Below, one piece after another: positions 39,604 to 48,027 of a stretch of DNA of 64,000 nt. Below the pieces are notes generated by a model, which saw only the letters and a program-made list of their open reading frames with translations, made no database searches and was not told the origin of the DNA. The number at the start of each line of letters is the position of its first letter. Position 1 is the stretch's first letter. The stretch is from Glycomyces lechevalierae. Lineage in GTDB: Bacteria > Actinomycetota > Actinomycetes > Mycobacteriales > Micromonosporaceae. The position numbers and the translations under genes are program-made. The stretch covers positions 440,927 through 504,926 of the forward strand of contig NZ_JAPZVQ010000001.1 of assembly GCF_027622945.1 (NCBI RefSeq). Reading direction: 5' to 3'.

Positions 39604-41076
39604 CTAGACCCCGAGCCAGGACTGGGGTCCGGCATAGGTGTCGAGAAGGCCCGGCACCGCGCTCGCGGCGTCGAGGGTGTAGCTGTAGAAACCAGACGGA
39701 TCGAAGGCCGCGCCGTTGGTGATGCGGTCGCCCGTGCAGTCGACGAGGATGCTGCCGCTCTGGCGGAGCTGCGCCGTCGAGTCGGGGTAGAACGGGTTGT
39801 CGACGTTGTCGAAGTAGGAGTTCTCGAGGACCATCTTCGTGGCGCCGCGGGCGTAATTGCCGTAGCCGGTGACGTCCTGCAGGTAGTTGTTGTACAGGTG
39901 CGCGTAGGCGACGTTGTCGGTGCTGGGGTTGCGCTGGTTGGTGCCGTGGATCCAGTTGTGGTGGATGGTCATCCGGGCGGTGACGTTCTCGGTCCAGCCG
40001 ATGCCGAAGGCCTTGTTGCCCGGGCCGAGATCGTTCCAGGAGACCGTGAGGTTCGTGGTGTCCTTGCGGGAGTCGATGATCCCGTCGTTCATGTTGTATA
40101 TGCGGTTGTGGTCGATCCAGACGTTCGAGGCGGTGTCCATCTGGATGCCGTCGTAGTCGTAGAGCTTGTCGTCGGGGTCGTCGTCGGCCATGAGCGTGTC
40201 GCGGATCGTCAGGTTCCGGATGATCACGTTGTTCACGCCGGTGCCGAGGAAGAACCCGCCGCCCACGATCTGGCCGGCGGTGCCGACGCCGATGATCGTC
40301 TTGTTCGAGCCGACCTTGATCTCCTTGCCTTTGGGGCTGATGTCGATCGTGCCCGCGACCTTGATGATGTGCGAGCCGGAGGCCGCCGCGTACTGCTCCA
40401 ACTCGGCCTGGGTCGTAACGGTGACCGTGGTGCCGCCCTGGCCGCCGGTGGTGCCGTTGCCGAATCCCTCGAGGTCGTCGACGTGCGCGGGGCGGCCCGA
40501 GCCGTCGGCCGGGACGAGCTTCCACTGCTGGTTGACCGCGCCGGTCGCCGTGTACTGGGAGACCCTGCCGCCCTGGGCGGTCGACCACTCCCAGACGTCG
40601 AGTGCCTTGCCGGAGGCGCGGTTCACGAAGGTGGCGTAGCCGCCGCTCTCGGTGATCTTCCACTGCTGGTTCGCGGAGTTCGCGTCGCCCCACTGCTGCA
40701 CTTTCGCGCCGTCTGCGGTGGAGCCGCTCTCGACGTCGAGGACCTTATTCGAGTGCCGGGCTTGAATACGGTAGTAGCCGCTGCCGGAGTCGACGAAGCG
40801 GAACTGCTGGTCGTAGGAGCCGTTGGAGGCCCATTGGACGGCTTCGGCGCCGTTGTCGGGCGAGGCCGCGCGGATGCCGAGGACGAGGCCGGAGTGCCGG
40901 GACTGGAGGTTGTACCAGGTGCCGACCTCGAAGGCCTCGGCCTTCGGGGTGTGCCAGACGCTGATGCCGGTCGCGGCGAGCACGGCGCTGACGAGGACCG
41001 CGAGGGCCGGCGCCAGGCGCTTCGCGCGGGCCGCGGGTGCCCGCGGCGGGGCGCTCGCGGGCGGAGTGGTGGACAT
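39604..41076 (-). CDS. secreted PL1 pectate lyase with N-terminal ricin-type lectin domain
   Basis: A 490-residue extracellular pectate lyase. A signal/membrane segment (about 18-48) is followed by a ricin-B/CBM13 lectin domain (about 50-190) with three QxW repeats (YDQQFRF, ANQQWKI, VNQQWKL). The PL1 parallel beta-helix covers about 215-490. Core motifs are VWIDHNRIYNMNDGIIDSRK (calcium-binding acidic residues) and HHNWIHGTNQRNPS, where Arg is the catalytic-base candidate. It would cleave polygalacturonate by beta-elimination. The lectin at the N-terminus is a less common order. It faces lldD convergently; AAAGGCA precedes the ATG, and the upstream region is AT-rich. Confidence 0.92.
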   Translation of the reverse strand: MSTTPPASAPPRAPAARAKRLAPALAVLVSAVLAATGISVWHTPKAEAFEVGTWYNLQSRHSGLVLGIRAASPDNGAEAVQWASNGSYDQQFRFVDSGSGYYRIQARHSNKVLDVESGSTADGAKVQQWGDANSANQQWKITESGGYATFVNRASGKALDVWEWSTAQGGRVSQYTATGAVNQQWKLVPADGSGRPAHVDDLEGFGNGTTGGQGGTTVTVTTQAELEQYAAASGSHIIKVAGTIDISPKGKEIKVGSNKTIIGVGTAGQIVGGGFFLGTGVNNVIIRNLTIRDTLMADDDPDDKLYDYDGIQMDTASNVWIDHNRIYNMNDGIIDSRKDTTNLTVSWNDLGPGNKAFGIGWTENVTARMTIHHNWIHGTNQRNPSTDNVAYAHLYNNYLQDVTGYGNYARGATKMVLENSYFDNVDNPFYPDSTAQLRQSGSILVDCTGDRITNGAAFDPSGFYSYTLDAASAVPGLLDTYAGPQSWLGV

Positions 41077-41253
41077 GGCGGTGCCTTTCGTTCGGAGGGG
41101 GCGACGGTCGGGATATCGATGACCCTCACATTTATTTTCATCAATTTACATAACCTCTCGTCCCGCTGGCAAGCGCTTCGCAACGGCGATTCTGGACGGT
41201 CGGACCTTCGGCCCGGCCCAGGCGAACCGGCGCGGCCCCGCCGCGGCCGGCGC

Positions 41254-41266
41254 TAGGGTGGGCCCC
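41254..41266 (+). promoter_or_regulatory. -10 element of a probable leaderless promoter
   Basis: TAGGGT (41254-41259) ends 7 nt before ATG 41267 of the SDR gene, which has no ribosome site; same layout as at 8704 and 45259. Confidence 0.5.
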
Positions 41267-42064
41267 ATGATCTCGATCGACCTCGAAGGCAGGACCGCGC
41301 TCGTCACCGGCTCCACCCAGGGCATCGGCGAGGCCGTCGCCGCGAAACTCGCCCTCGCCGGCGCGCGCGTCGGCGTCAACGGCCGCAAACCCGAGACCGT
41401 CGACGCCACCGTCGCCCGCCTCAACGAGTCGACCTTCACCGACCGCTGCTTCGCCGCCCCGGGCGACCTCGCCACAGGGGACGGCGCCACCGCCCTCGTC
41501 GAGGCCCTGCCCCAGGTCGACATCCTCGTCAACAACCTCGGCATCTTCGGCGCCGAACCGGCCCTGGCGATCGAGGACGACGAGTGGCGCCGCTACTTCG
41601 AGGTGAACGTCCTCTCGGCGGTGCGCCTCATCCGCGCGTACCTGCCGGGCATGACGGCGCAGCGCTGGGGCCGCGTGCTGAACATCGCGAGCGATTCGGC
41701 CGTCGTCATCCCGGAGGAGATGATCCACTACGGCACCACCAAGACCGCGCTCCTCGCCGTCTCGCGCGGCTTCGCCAAGGCCTCGGCCGGGACCGGGGTC
41801 ACGGTGAACGCGGTGATCGCCGGGCCGACGCACACCGGCGGCGTCGAGGACTTCGTCTACCAGCTCGTCGACAAGGACCTGCCGTGGGACGAGGCGCAGC
41901 GCGAGTTCATGCGCCGCCACCGGCCCCAGTCGCTCCTGCACCGGCTCATCGAACCCGAGGAAATCGCCAACCTGGTCGCCTACTTGAGTTCCCCGCTGGC
42001 CTCGGCCACGACCGGCGCGGCCGTCCGGGTGGACGGCGGGTATGTCGACTCGATCATCCCCTGA
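41267..42064 (+). CDS. SDR family oxidoreductase
   Basis: A 265-residue classical short-chain dehydrogenase. The cofactor loop TGSTQGIGEAVA is at about residues 14-25, with NNLGIFG, the catalytic Ser region NIASDSAVV and YGTTKTALL (YxxxK) near residues 160-165. The C-terminal VRVDGGYVDSIIP is typical of 3-oxoacyl-ACP-reductase-like SDRs. It probably reduces a carbonyl with NAD(P)H; substrate unknown. The ATG at 41267 is preferred over GTG 41258 because a TANNNT -10 lies 7 nt before it, suggesting a leaderless transcript. Monocistronic. Confidence 0.87.
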   Translation: MISIDLEGRTALVTGSTQGIGEAVAAKLALAGARVGVNGRKPETVDATVARLNESTFTDRCFAAPGDLATGDGATALVEALPQVDILVNNLGIFGAEPALAIEDDEWRRYFEVNVLSAVRLIRAYLPGMTAQRWGRVLNIASDSAVVIPEEMIHYGTTKTALLAVSRGFAKASAGTGVTVNAVIAGPTHTGGVEDFVYQLVDKDLPWDEAQREFMRRHRPQSLLHRLIEPEEIANLVAYLSSPLASATTGAAVRVDGGYVDSIIP

Positions 42065-42255
42065 ACGACACCGAGCCGGGTTTCGATCGATAGGTCTCGG
42101 TCGTCCCGCGACGCGAAGGTCTCTCGCCTCGACGTGCGCCGCGCTTCCCGCCCGGCACACGCGCACCACCGTTCGCCTCCGCACCGCGCTGGAGCATGAA
42201 ACGATGGTTTGAGCAGGCGAAACGACCATCCCGAGGAGCTAAGGGACCGGGGGCA

Positions 42256-43488
42256 ATGGACGAACCGGATTACGCAGCGGTGTTCGTGGCGATGCCGAAC
42301 CCGTGCGTCGTGGTCTCAAAGGACTTCGAGATCGTCGCGGTCAATCCCGCTTACTCGGAGGCCACCGGAAAGCAGCCCGACGACCTGATCGGGAAGCAGC
42401 TCTTCGAAGTCTTCCCGGATCAAGATCCCGACGTCCACGGGGAGAAGAACGTCAGCGCCTCACTGCGCCGGGTCTTCGAGACCGGGCAGCCGCACACCAT
42501 GGCGCTCCAGCGGTACGACGTTCCGCTCGACGACGAACCCGGTTCATTCGAAGAACGCTGGTGGGCGCTGATCAACTCGCCGATCTCCGGTCCGGGCGGC
42601 GAGATCGAGTGGGTGCTCATCCGAGCCGCGGATGTGACCGAGTTCGTCCGACGCTACGGCGACGGCGGCCGCCCCTCGGACGAGGAGCCCATCGCGGCGC
42701 AGGCGCTGGAGGCGGAGGTCTTCGAACGCGCCCGCGAGCTGCAGCGGCTCAACGTGGAACTGTCAGAGGCCAACACTCGCGAACGCGAGATCGCCGTCGC
42801 CCTGCAGCGGGCCATGCTGCTGACGCCGGACCTGGAGAAGCACTCCGACATCGCGGTGCGGTACCTGCCCGCCATCGAGGACATGAACGTCTGCGGCGAC
42901 TGGTACGACGTGATCGACCTGTCGGGCGACCGGTTCACCGTGGGCGTCGGCGACGTCGTCGGGCACGGCCTGGAGGCCGCGGCGGTGATGGGCATGCTCC
43001 GCAGCGTCCTGAACGCCGCCATCAGGGCCTTGGAGCGGCCCTCCCACGCCCTCGAGGTCCTGGGACTCTACGCGCGCTCGATGGAGGGCGCGCTGAACAC
43101 CACCGCCGCCCAGGCCATGGTGGACCCCAGCAGCGGATTGATCATCTACAGCAACTCCGGACACCCGCCGCCGGTCCTGGTCGACCGCCACGGCAGTTCC
43201 GAACTGCTGGACCAGGCCCTCGACCCGCCGCTGGGCGCCCGCCCGCAGCACGTCCCCTGCTCGCAGGCCGGGCATCCCTACCAGTCAGGTGACACGCTGG
43301 TGCTCTACACGGACGGGCTGATCGAGCGGCGGGGCGAGGACATCGACGCGGGCCTGCATCGCCTGCGCGAGAGCCTGGCACGCCACTCCACCGAGAGTCC
43401 GCGGCAGATCGCGGACGCGGTCCTGGACGACCTCGGCGTGGCGGGCGGCACGAACGACGACATCTCACTGACCATCGTCCGGCTGTAG
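42256..43488 (+). CDS. PAS-domain PP2C (SpoIIE-type) serine/threonine phosphatase
   Basis: A cytosolic regulator of about 410 residues. A PAS domain (about 5-130; VFVAMPNPCVVVSKDFEIVAVNPAYSEATGK) precedes a coiled coil (about 150-190) and a SpoIIE/RsbU phosphatase domain (about 200-408). The metal-binding acidic motifs are visible: CGDWYDV, GDVVGHGLEAA, LYTDGLIERR and TNDDISL. Such proteins dephosphorylate anti-anti-sigma factors to release stress sigma factors when the PAS domain senses a signal. No RsbV/RsbW partner is adjacent. ATG 42256 has a GGGGG site; ATG 42196 in frame is an alternative. Confidence 0.88.
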   Translation: MDEPDYAAVFVAMPNPCVVVSKDFEIVAVNPAYSEATGKQPDDLIGKQLFEVFPDQDPDVHGEKNVSASLRRVFETGQPHTMALQRYDVPLDDEPGSFEERWWALINSPISGPGGEIEWVLIRAADVTEFVRRYGDGGRPSDEEPIAAQALEAEVFERARELQRLNVELSEANTREREIAVALQRAMLLTPDLEKHSDIAVRYLPAIEDMNVCGDWYDVIDLSGDRFTVGVGDVVGHGLEAAAVMGMLRSVLNAAIRALERPSHALEVLGLYARSMEGALNTTAAQAMVDPSSGLIIYSNSGHPPPVLVDRHGSSELLDQALDPPLGARPQHVPCSQAGHPYQSGDTLVLYTDGLIERRGEDIDAGLHRLRESLARHSTESPRQIADAVLDDLGVAGGTNDDISLTIVRL

Positions 43489-43517
43489 CGGATGCCCTTG
43501 CTGCGCAACGGCATGGG

Positions 43518-45095
43518 CTATCGGCCACTGCGGCGCGTCCGAGCCGCTGAACGGCCTTGCTCCCCCTCGGCCAGCGCCACGATGCGGCGGGCCATGCCGG
43601 AGAAGACCAGGCCGTGAAAGGGCGTGACCGCGAGCCAGTAGAGGCGTCCGGAGAGGCCGCGCGGAAAGAAGACGGCGCGCTGGCGGTACCGGGTGCGGGC
43701 CCCGTTCTCACATGCCAGGTCGAGCCACGCGAGGCCGGGCAGGCGCATCTCCGCGCGGAGCCGCAGCAGCCGTTCGGGCTCGCAGACCTCGACGCGCCAG
43801 AAGTCGATCGCGTCGCCCACCCGCAGCACCGTTCGGCTCCGGCGGCCGCGCTGGAGGCCCACGCCGCCGTACAGGCGGTCGCCCCAGCCTCGCAGCGCCC
43901 ACAGCAGAGGCGTCGAGTACCAGCCGTTCTCGCCCCCGATGCCGGTGATGACCCGCCACAGGTCCTCCCGGCTCGCGGTGGTCTCGACCGTGCGCACGTC
44001 GGTGTAGACCACCCGTCCGGCCCACTGTGGATCGCTGGGCAGCGGGTCGCTCGGCGCGCGAGCCACCGTGGCGTCGACCCAGCTCGTCTCGACCCGGTCG
44101 ATCTCGATGCGGCCCAAGGCGAGGGCCAGCGCCTCGTCGTAGGAGGTGAGGCCGCCGGGCGGCGGCGGGATGATCCCGTCGATGCGGTGGTCGCGCATGA
44201 CGCAGTCGTGCTGGAGGGATTCGACGAGCGGCCGCGCGAGACTGCTCGGCACCGGGGTCACGAGACCGACCCAGTGCGAGGCGAGGCGGGGCGTGAGTAC
44301 CGGCAGCGCCCAGATGCGGCGGCGCGGCAGCCGCGCGAGCCGCGCGTAGCCGTTCATCATCTGGTCGTAGCGCAGCACGTCGGGACCGCCGACGTCGAAG
44401 ACGCCCACCGCGTCGTCGCCGAGCTGCAGCGCCCGCAGCAGGTAGTGCAGCACGTCGCGGATCGCTATGGGCTGGATGCGGTTGCGGACCCAGCGAGGCG
44501 CGGGCATGACCGGCAGCACCTCGGTCAGATGCCGGATCATCTCGAACGACGCCGACCCCGACCCGATGACCACGCCCGCCTGCAGCACCAGCACCGGTAC
44601 CCCGGATCGCTGGAGGATCGCGCCCACTTCACGGCGCGACGCCAAATGCGCCGAGAGCCGGCCCGAGCGCGGTGCGAGACCGCCGAGGTACACCAGGCGC
44701 CGCACCCCGGCCGCCGCCGCGCCGGCGGCGACGTTGCGCGCGATGACGCGGTCGAACCGCCGGAAGTCGCGGTTGCCGGTCATGGAGTGGACCAGGTGGT
44801 AGACGTACCGGACGCCGTCCATCGCCCGGCGCACGGCGGCGGCGTCCATGGCGTCGCCCTTGACGATCTCCACGGCGTCGGACGCGGCGAACCCGCGCGC
44901 CCGGTCCGGCCGCCGCGTGAGGACCCGCACCCGGTAGCCGGCGTTCAGCAGGCGCGGAAGCAGGCGGCCGCCGATGTACCCGGTGGCGCCGAGCAGCAGC
45001 ACGACCGGCGCGGCCTCCCCCGCGTACCCGGGCGACCAGCGGTACAGCGCCTCGGCGCCGCTCGGCGCAGTGAGGTCCGCTCCGGACTCCCCCAT
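43518..45095 (-). CDS. NmrA-like NAD(P)-binding protein with DUF2867 domain
   Basis: A 525-residue two-domain protein. The N-terminal Rossmann domain opens with VLLLGATGYIGGRLLPRLLNAGYRVRVLTRR (about residues 31-61) and contains VYHLVHSM and RLVYLGGLAPRSGRLSAHLASR, as in atypical SDRs of the NmrA/YesF type. The C-terminal DUF2867 domain (about 345-505) has WAGRVVYTDVRTVE, GGENGWYSTPLLWALRG and FHGLVFSGMARRIV. Members are widespread in actinomycetes and of unknown reaction; quinone or cell-envelope lipid modification has been suggested by context. It is convergent with the PP2C gene. Confidence 0.85.
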   Translation of the reverse strand: MGESGADLTAPSGAEALYRWSPGYAGEAAPVVLLLGATGYIGGRLLPRLLNAGYRVRVLTRRPDRARGFAASDAVEIVKGDAMDAAAVRRAMDGVRYVYHLVHSMTGNRDFRRFDRVIARNVAAGAAAAGVRRLVYLGGLAPRSGRLSAHLASRREVGAILQRSGVPVLVLQAGVVIGSGSASFEMIRHLTEVLPVMPAPRWVRNRIQPIAIRDVLHYLLRALQLGDDAVGVFDVGGPDVLRYDQMMNGYARLARLPRRRIWALPVLTPRLASHWVGLVTPVPSSLARPLVESLQHDCVMRDHRIDGIIPPPPGGLTSYDEALALALGRIEIDRVETSWVDATVARAPSDPLPSDPQWAGRVVYTDVRTVETTASREDLWRVITGIGGENGWYSTPLLWALRGWGDRLYGGVGLQRGRRSRTVLRVGDAIDFWRVEVCEPERLLRLRAEMRLPGLAWLDLACENGARTRYRQRAVFFPRGLSGRLYWLAVTPFHGLVFSGMARRIVALAEGEQGRSAARTRRSGR

Positions 45096-45258
45096 CCCGA
45101 TACTCCCGTCCGCGGAGGACCACCTCCGCCGCTGAACGAGCCTCGCACGCCGCCGCGCGCCTGCGCTGGCGACCGCCGTAATTCATCGAACACGCCCGCC
45201 TCCCGCTGCGGGTTCGTTCGACGGGTCCGGGGTCGGGGATCCCGAACCGCAGCGCCGA

Positions 45259-45271
45259 TAGGCTTCCGCTC
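45259..45271 (+). promoter_or_regulatory. -10 element of a probable leaderless promoter
   Basis: TAGGCT (45259-45264) ends 7 nt before ATG 45272 of the kinase gene; no ribosome site is present. Confidence 0.5.
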
Positions 45272-45949
45272 ATGGAACAGATCGGCGGGGGACGCGCCTC
45301 CCAGGTGTTCGCGCTCGACGACCGGCGGGTCCTGCGGCGCGGTGCCTTCGACGCCGCGGCGGAGGCGCGCTTGATGCGGTACCTGCACGGCCTCGGCTTC
45401 CCGGTCCCGGAGGTGTTCGCCGCCGAGGGCGCGGACATGACCATGGAGCGCCTGCACGGCCGCACCCTCGGGGCCGAGGTCAATGCCGGGGCGATCGGCG
45501 TCCCCGAGGCGGCCGAGATCCTCCTCGACCTCCATGACCGCCTCCACGAGATCGACGCCCCCGCGGAACTGCGGGGTTCGACGCGCGGCCTTGCCATGGA
45601 CGCGAACGGGATCCGGAAGGTGCTCCACCTCGATCTCCACCCGGAGAACGTGGTGGTCACGGATGCCGGGGCGTTCCTCATCGACTGGACCAACGCGATC
45701 GCGGGCGCGCCGGAGTACGACTTCGCCGTCTCGTGGGCGATCATCGCCGGGGTGGACCCGGGCGAACTCGGCCCCGAACTCGCGTCACAGCTGGCCTGGT
45801 TCGAAACGGCCCGCGCCGAACTGCTGGCCGCGTTCCGCGAGCGGGCCGCTCCCCCGGCGCTGGAGACCGCCGTCGCCTACCGCTTCGCCGACCCGAACAC
45901 GAACGCGGCGGAATCTGAACGCCTCCGGAAGGCGCTCAAGGCATCGTGA
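45272..45949 (+). CDS. aminoglycoside phosphotransferase (APH)-like small-molecule kinase
   Basis: A 225-residue kinase-fold protein, short for the family. The catalytic loop VLHLDLHPENVVV (HxDxxxxN) and the metal-binding LIDWTNA are intact. An N-terminal lobe with GGGRASQVFALDDRRVLRRG supplies the P-loop-like strand pair. It may phosphorylate a small amine or sugar; no evidence for antibiotic resistance. A TANNNT -10 7 nt before the ATG suggests a leaderless mRNA. The stop overlaps the GTG of the HIT gene (GTGA), so the two are coupled. Confidence 0.82.
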   Translation: MEQIGGGRASQVFALDDRRVLRRGAFDAAAEARLMRYLHGLGFPVPEVFAAEGADMTMERLHGRTLGAEVNAGAIGVPEAAEILLDLHDRLHEIDAPAELRGSTRGLAMDANGIRKVLHLDLHPENVVVTDAGAFLIDWTNAIAGAPEYDFAVSWAIIAGVDPGELGPELASQLAWFETARAELLAAFRERAAPPALETAVAYRFADPNTNAAESERLRKALKAS

Positions 45950-46404
45950 CCTGGCCGGAGAACTGGCGAGAGCGCGTGGCCGGCGCTGTCTGCCGCTTCT
46001 GCGATGAGGGGCGGCCCGTTGAGAATCGCATCGGGCTTCGCATCCAGGCCGGGACCGTCTCCGACGCGTACCTGGCCCGGCGCGCTCTGGTGCGCGGGTA
46101 CGCGGTGGTCGTCTGGCGCGGCCGCCACGTGATCGAGCCGCACCATCTCACCGAAGCCGAAGCGGCCCAGTACAACGGCGAAGTCCTGCGGGTCGGCGCC
46201 GCCGTCGAGCGCTACTTCCGGCCGCTCAAGGTCAACTACATGACCCTCGGCAATGGCACCCCGCACCTCCACACGCACGTGACCGCCCGCTACCTGGACG
46301 ACCCCGCCCCGGGCGGGCCGCTGCCGAACGGGCCGTTGCACGAGATGCCGGCTGACCGGCTCGCGGAAGACGCCGCTGCGCTGGGGCGGATGCTCGCGGG
46401 CGGG
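45946..46404 (+). CDS. HIT family protein, expected stop codon missing
   Basis: A histidine-triad protein of about 150 residues with NYMTLGNGTPHLHTHVTARYLDD, containing the nucleotide-binding HxHxH core. The frame starts at GTG overlapping the kinase stop. Homology-like sequence ends near LGRMLAGG, but the frame stays open to 47358. That would put nearly 1 kb antisense to the convergent DinB gene, which is not credible as protein. A shift into either other frame would give a stop within about 60 nt. I give the end as the point where the neighbouring gene's stop is reached. Members hydrolyse or transfer nucleotides. Confidence 0.6.
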
Positions 46405-47220
46405 TTATTCCGAGGGCGAACCGGTGACGGCTTCGAGGTCGCGGACGGCGTAGCGGTGGTGCTCCCATTCCTCGTCGAGGATGGTGTGCAGACAGGAAAG
46501 CACGGTCTCCTGGTGCTCGGCGTCATGCGGGTTCGGGCGGGGCGACGCCAGGAGTTCGGGAGTCACGGTCGCGAGGAAGTCGCGGACCATCGCGATGCGG
46601 CCGGCCCGCACCTCAAGCACTTCGTCGTACGACGGCGCGGCTGCCGAAGCGGCCGACTGGTCGGGGCCGTCGCGTTCGGTGTCGCCGGCGGGAGCACTGC
46701 TGGGGGCGCTGTCGGGAACGCTGTCGGGAACGCTGTCGAAGGGATTGTCGAGCGGTCCGATCGGGTGGAAGGGCTGCTCGGCTTGGAGGATCGCCCGACC
46801 CAACCACATGTCCGTGGCGAAGACCAAGTGCCGCAGCGTCTTCGCGAACGACCACTCGCCGCCCACGGACACGTCGACCGCGCCGGGCGGCATCCCCGCG
46901 ACCCGTTCGAGCGTGGCCTCCCAGGTGCGTTCGATGGCGGCCCAGGCCGAACGCAGGCCGTCCGGGTCCGTGGCACGCCGCTCCGCGCGGCCGGGGAAGC
47001 GGCGGTTCAGTTCGGCTTCGACGAACGGGACCACGTCGACCCCGTTGACGTGCAGCGCCTCCCCGTCGAACAACCACGGCGAGTCGATGTCCGCCCCCGG
47101 GATCTCCACCCCGCGCATCACGACCCCGGACAGGTCCGCGGCGACGAACCGGGCGCCCCGCAGGTCGGCGCGGACGAACTCCGCCCCGCGCAGGTCGTCG
47201 GCTCCGGTGAAGCGCGGCAT
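46405..47220 (-). CDS. DinB-like protein with N-terminal pentapeptide segment
   Basis: A 271-residue soluble protein. Residues 1-40 show pentapeptide-like A(D/E)LRG spacing (LRGAEFVRADLRGARFVAADLSG). The rest is a DinB_2-like four-helix domain with WSFAKTLRHLVFATDMWLGR and HTILDEEWEHHRYAVRDLEAV, whose His residues suggest a metal site. A linker at about 180-210 contains SVPD repeated in tandem, encoded by GCTGTCGGGAAC-type DNA repeats. ATG is preceded by GGGGG. It lies 10 nt after the HAD gene, forming an operon. Function unknown. Confidence 0.78.
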   Translation of the reverse strand: MPRFTGADDLRGAEFVRADLRGARFVAADLSGVVMRGVEIPGADIDSPWLFDGEALHVNGVDVVPFVEAELNRRFPGRAERRATDPDGLRSAWAAIERTWEATLERVAGMPPGAVDVSVGGEWSFAKTLRHLVFATDMWLGRAILQAEQPFHPIGPLDNPFDSVPDSVPDSAPSSAPAGDTERDGPDQSAASAAAPSYDEVLEVRAGRIAMVRDFLATVTPELLASPRPNPHDAEHQETVLSCLHTILDEEWEHHRYAVRDLEAVTGSPSE

Positions 47221-47230
47221 GGCATCCCCC

Positions 47231-47959
47231 TTAGGGCAGGAAGTCGAGGACGTGGGCGAGCCCGCGTTCTCCGGTGCCCGGCCTGGCCGGGACGACGTAG
47301 GCGCGCAGACCGATCGCCGCCGCGCCGCCGTCTCTCGTTGCATTGTCGCCCACCATGAGCGTGGCCTTCGGGTCGGCACCCAACTGCTCGCAGGCGGTCT
47401 GGAACAGCTCCGCAGCGGGCTTCTCCTTGCCCAGTCGGTAGGAGATGACATAGGCGTCGACCAGGTCGCCCAGGCCGTGACGGTCGAGGTGGATCTTCAG
47501 GTCCCAGGCGAAGTCGCTGACGATGCCGACTCGGACTCCCTTGCCGCGCAATGCCTTCAGCACAGGCTCGGTGTCGGGGAACGGGACCCACGAGTCCGGG
47601 GCCTGCAAGGTCGCGTAGGCCGTGTCCTCGGCGCCCCGGATCAGTTCGACGTGCCGCCACCACGCGTACATCGCCGCCCGGTGCTGCTCGGCGGACAGGT
47701 CACGGCCCTCCTGCGCGGCCTTGACCTCCGGGAGCCGGTACGTCTCGGTCAGATTCCGAGCGGTCGCCTCGGTCCCGGCGGCTTCGAGTTCGCCGGTTCG
47801 GCCTGCGGCCGTTGCGAATCGGCGCAGCCAGTCCTCGAGGTCGATCAGGCGGAACAGGGTGTTGCTGAAGTCGAAGAGCACCGCCTCGATCTCCGGCATC
47901 GGCCCGGTCGGCTTGGCGGGGTTCAGGTAGTCGACGGCGCGGTCGTGGAGGCTGCTCAC
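47231..47959 (-). CDS. HAD family hydrolase with Ser in place of second motif-I Asp
   Basis: A 242-residue haloacid-dehalogenase-fold phosphatase. Motif I reads FDFSNTLF: the nucleophile Asp is kept, but the acid/base Asp two residues later is Ser, as in an actinobacterial subgroup. Motif II Ser is in GIVSDF, motif III Lys in RLGKEKP, and motif IV in MVGDNATRDGGAAAIG. It could dephosphorylate a small metabolite at reduced rate. The GTG start follows a TAAGGT -10-like sequence by 6 nt, suggesting leaderless translation. It is followed by the DinB-like gene at 10 nt. Confidence 0.83.
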   Translation of the reverse strand: MSSLHDRAVDYLNPAKPTGPMPEIEAVLFDFSNTLFRLIDLEDWLRRFATAAGRTGELEAAGTEATARNLTETYRLPEVKAAQEGRDLSAEQHRAAMYAWWRHVELIRGAEDTAYATLQAPDSWVPFPDTEPVLKALRGKGVRVGIVSDFAWDLKIHLDRHGLGDLVDAYVISYRLGKEKPAAELFQTACEQLGADPKATLMVGDNATRDGGAAAIGLRAYVVPARPGTGERGLAHVLDFLP

Positions 47960-47981
47960 CCCGCCACCTTAAGCGGTCCGG

Positions 47982-48019
47982 CCGCAGGGCCGGCGAGGGT
48001 CGCCGCGCCGGCCCTGCGG
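47982..48019. terminator. hairpin terminator after mannonate dehydratase gene
   Basis: CCGCAGGGCCGGCG (47982-47995) pairs perfectly with CGCCGGCCCTGCGG (48006-48019), just downstream of the minus-strand gene ending at 48028. Confidence 0.8.
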
Positions 48020-48027
48020 AGCGCGGG

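Noticed and set aside
41120..41160. AT-rich stretch before the pectate lyase as an operator
   Set aside because: It is AT-rich, but I could find no clear inverted or direct repeat, so it is only a likely promoter region.
45272..45949. Aminoglycoside resistance kinase
   Set aside because: Only the general kinase fold and HxDxxxxN loop are visible; the protein is short and the context is not a resistance locus, so a drug substrate is unsupported.
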